Positions 62,274-64,000 of a stretch of 64,000 bases of DNA are shown here, one piece after another. This DNA comes from Bryobacterales bacterium (GTDB lineage Bacteria > Acidobacteriota > Terriglobia > Bryobacterales > Bryobacteraceae): positions 1 through 64,000 of the forward strand of contig JAEUQF010000175.1 of the NCBI GenBank assembly GCA_016789745.1, read 5' to 3'. Each line of letters begins with the position of its first letter. Positions within the stretch are counted from its first letter, which is position 1. The notes under the pieces are model-generated. The model was not told the DNA's origin. It did no database searches and saw only the letters and a list, made by a program, of their open reading frames with translations. The position numbers and the translations under genes were made by a program.

Positions 62274-62797
62274 GGGACGACGACGAACTAGAGCCTCAGG
62301 CGGCGGTGGCGCTGGTGCATGCGCAGCTGCCGGAGGAGTCGATTTTGATTCTGCGGCGGACGCGAAATGAGCGAGATCCGTGGTCGGGGCATTGGGCGTT
62401 TCCCGGAGGGCGGCGGGATGCGGCGGATCGGGATCTGCTGGACACGGCGCTGCGGGAACTCAGGGAAGAGGCGGGAATTGTGTTGGAGCGCGGGCAGATG
62501 ACCGAGCGGCTGCCGGATTCCGATGCCGGGCGGCGGGTGGGGCGCGTGGTGCGGGTGGCGGCGTTTGCGTTCCGGGTGCCGGAGCCGCTGCCGTTTACGC
62601 TGCAGGCGAGTGAGGCGGAGGAGGCGGTTTGGATGCCGGTGGCGCGGGTCTTGGATTTAACGCATCACCGGGTGCAGGCGGTGCCGGGGTTGCCTCCGGA
62701 GATGCTGTTTCCGAGTATTGATGTGGGCGGGGTGCCGCTGTGGGGGTTTACGTATCGGATGATTTGCCGGTGGTTGCGGGTGGAGCCGCCGGGTTGA
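62270..62797 (+). CDS. NUDIX hydrolase, CoA-pyrophosphatase-like
   Basis: This 175-residue NUDIX protein has DPWSGHWAFPGGRRDAADRD leading into TALRELREEAGI. The REx2EE core binds the metal ion; the glutamate normally six residues after the box glycine is not present, as in some CoA pyrophosphatase (NudL)-like proteins. It is predicted to cleave a nucleoside diphosphate-linked compound such as CoA. It is co-translated with the serine hydrolase. Confidence 0.87.
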   Translation: MRDDDELEPQAAVALVHAQLPEESILILRRTRNERDPWSGHWAFPGGRRDAADRDLLDTALRELREEAGIVLERGQMTERLPDSDAGRRVGRVVRVAAFAFRVPEPLPFTLQASEAEEAVWMPVARVLDLTHHRVQAVPGLPPEMLFPSIDVGGVPLWGFTYRMICRWLRVEPPG

Positions 62798-62966
62798 GGG
62801 GGGTCAGAGACCAACCACGGAGCGGCTGACCTGGCCACGGTTGCGGGTACGATTGGAACGATCTTCTGCATCAGCAGAACCCGCGCCCGATGCTAGGGGC
62901 GGTTTCCATGCGGGAGGCCGAGTTGCCGGTGGCGCCGTGGGCGTCGCTCTTGCAACACGGGATTGG

Positions 62967-62997
62967 AGCACCCAAGCCGTCTCGGCTGGGGCATGCT
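62967..62997. promoter_or_regulatory. Imperfect hairpin upstream of the hicB-like gene
   Basis: AGCA and CCCAAGCC (62967-62978) pair with GGCTGGGG and TGCT (62984-62997) around a GTCTC loop, with one mismatch and a two-base bulge. It lies about 40 bases before the HicB start. The remaining 62798-63034 shows no gene I can support. Confidence 0.35.
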
Positions 62998-63034
62998 TCT
63001 GCAAAGGGCGGCGAACCAGTGGCATCATGGAGGC

Positions 63035-63262
63035 ATGCGCAAGGTGCCTAACGGCTTCTCGCTGTCCATCGCGTATATGCGCGAGGAGGATGGTCGCTGG
63101 TTGGCTGATATTGCAGCCCTGCCCGGTGTTACTGCTTACGGCCGGTCGAAAAAGCAGGCCACGGCCGCCGTACAAGCGCTCGCGCTGAGGCTGATCGCGG
63201 ACCGCCTTGAACATGGGGAGGCGGTGCCAGGTCCGATGAGCGTTTCCTTCATTGCCGCCTGA
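63035..63262 (+). CDS. hicB: HicB-family antitoxin-like protein
   Basis: This 75-residue protein has the HicB fold opening: FSLSIAYMREEDGRWLADIAALPGVTAYGRSKKQA, matching the partial RNase H-like domain of HicB. It lacks a C-terminal DNA-binding helix-turn-helix, as do the short members. It is followed at once by a HicA-like gene, so a toxin-antitoxin pair is likely. The ATG at 63035 has GGAGG only one base upstream. Confidence 0.78.
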   Translation: MRKVPNGFSLSIAYMREEDGRWLADIAALPGVTAYGRSKKQATAAVQALALRLIADRLEHGEAVPGPMSVSFIAA

Positions 63263-63479
63263 AGGTCAGGCCTGGCCATCCACAAAGGCCAAGCGGGCGC
63301 TCGCGGCCTTGTTGAGGATCGGGTGGCGAGTGAAACGCCAAGGCGGGACTTCGCATCGGATTCTGGAGCGTACGGGATGGCCGGATTTGTTGTTCGCATA
63401 CCATGATCGTGTCACGCTTGGCCCAACGGCAATGAAGGTTCTTGCGGCAAAGACAGGTTTGAAGCCGGAGGACCTGTAA
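63252..63479 (+). CDS. hicA: HicA-family mRNA interferase-like toxin
   Basis: This 75-residue protein has the HicA double-stranded-RNA-binding-like fold: RALAALLRIGWRVKRQGGTSHRIL, with the catalytic histidine in GTSHR, and the closing PTAMKVLAAKTGLKPEDL. HicA cuts mRNA; HicB blocks it. The start is uncertain: TTG 63252 overlaps hicB by 11 bases and has no Shine-Dalgarno, and no ATG or GTG precedes the conserved KAKRAL. Toxin after antitoxin is the reverse of the common hicAB order. Confidence 0.75.
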   Translation: MPPEGQAWPSTKAKRALAALLRIGWRVKRQGGTSHRILERTGWPDLLFAYHDRVTLGPTAMKVLAAKTGLKPEDL

Positions 63480-63510
63480 GGTCGAGCGTTTTCAGCGCAA
63501 GACCGATGCG

Positions 63511-64000
63511 TTAGGCGATGATGTCGCGGATGGGCTCGCCGAAGTCGATATCCAGCCGCTTTTGGCCGGGGACTTCGAGGCGGCGGGGGTCGAGGCCCAT
63601 CTGGTGCAGGACGGTGGCGTGGATGTCGGTGACGTAGTGGCGGTTTTCGACGGCGTGGAAGCCGATTTCGTCGGTGGCTCCGTGGGCGATGCCGCCTTTG
63701 AGGCCGCCGCCGGCCATCCAGCAGGAGAAGCCGAAGGGGTGATGATCGCGGCCTTCGCGCAGACCTTCGACGCCGGGGGTGCGGCCGAACTCGGTGCCCC
63801 AGACGACGACGGTGTCTTTGAGCAGGCCGCGCTGTTTGAGGTCGGTGATGAGGCCGGCGAGCGGCAGGTCGACTTCGCCGCAATACTTGGTGTGATTCTT
63901 CTTTAGTTCGCTGTGGGCGTCCCAGCCATTGCCGTCGGTGCGATAGCCGTGGAAGACCTGGACGAAGCGGACGCCGCGTTCGACGAGGCGGCGGGCGGCG
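63511..64000 (-). CDS. DUF1501 family protein, 3' part (5' end outside window)
   Basis: The frame continues past the right edge. It gives the C-terminal 160 residues of a DUF1501 protein, a sulfatase-like family abundant in planctomycetes and acidobacteria. Marks include [61 protein letters not shown] and [14 protein letters not shown]. Proteins of this family are usually Tat-exported and of unknown substrate. The visible part is complete in frame. Confidence 0.88.
   Translation of the reverse strand, partial: AARRLVERGVRFVQVFHGYRTDGNGWDAHSELKKNHTKYCGEVDLPLAGLITDLKQRGLLKDTVVVWGTEFGRTPGVEGLREGRDHHPFGFSCWMAGGGLKGGIAHGATDEIGFHAVENRHYVTDIHATVLHQMGLDPRRLEVPGQKRLDIDFGEPIRDIIA

Noticed and set aside
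1..64000. Mobile elements, prophage, defence island or integron
   Set aside because: No transposase, integrase, phage or restriction gene cluster was found. Uma2 and HicBA stand alone.

Overview
The window looks like chromosomal DNA from an acidobacterium of the Bryobacterales/Solibacter type (inference). The main pointers are two large secreted proteins ending in what I read as the TIGR03437 C-terminal domain, which is typical of Solibacter relatives; a PEP-CTERM-tagged secreted protein; a Gram-negative outer-membrane assembly set (BamA, OmpH/Skp); high GC; and frequent GTG/TTG starts. I saw no rRNA, tRNA, CRISPR array, transposase or integrase.

Layout. 1-4.6 kb: end of an Hsp20 gene with a terminator, a PEP-CTERM metalloprotease-like protein, a MATE exporter, a DUF2461 protein and murB. 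4.7-9.6 kb (minus): ompH/skp, bamA and a four-haem cytochrome c. 9.66-16.1 kb (plus): a carotenoid operon with polyprenyl synthase, crtI, crtB, a membrane-anchored molybdopterin oxidoreductase, a GT2 glycosyltransferase and an acyltransferase. 16.3-26.2 kb (minus): three large secreted proteins (beta-propeller/Ig/TIGR03437; a Solibacter-type exoprotein; an LGFP/Ig/C39-like/TIGR03437 protein). 26.2-39.2 kb (minus): one tightly packed run of ECF sigma factor, anti-sigma factor, unknown exported protein, then type II secretion genes in the order gspE-F-G-H-I-J-K-L-M-C-like-unknown-gspD. The secreted proteins lie just downstream and could be its cargo.

39.3-48.6 kb is housekeeping and metabolic: Uma2 nuclease, threonine dehydratase-like enzyme, D-2-hydroxyacid dehydrogenase, a zinc-ribbon membrane protein, PfkB kinase, SDR, aminotransferase, PQQ-type propeller, Dps, RidA and PyrD. 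48.65-53.15 kb is an unusual operon whose products all appear exported: a TolB-propeller/CehA-type metallohydrolase, a SelA/DgaE-like PLP enzyme and a RidA-family protein. Then come a hybrid histidine kinase with a degenerate HPt domain, a frameshifted quinone oxidoreductase, an SDR, a YhdH/AcuI-type reductase, a YncE-phosphoesterase gene split by an in-frame TAG, SCO, a beta-lactamase-fold serine hydrolase, a NUDIX hydrolase, a HicB/HicA pair and the 3' part of a DUF1501 gene.

Genes that most clearly act together are the secretion operon with its sigma/anti-sigma pair, the carotenoid operon, and the exported PLP/RidA/metallohydrolase trio. All family assignments come from reading motifs by eye; no database search was run.
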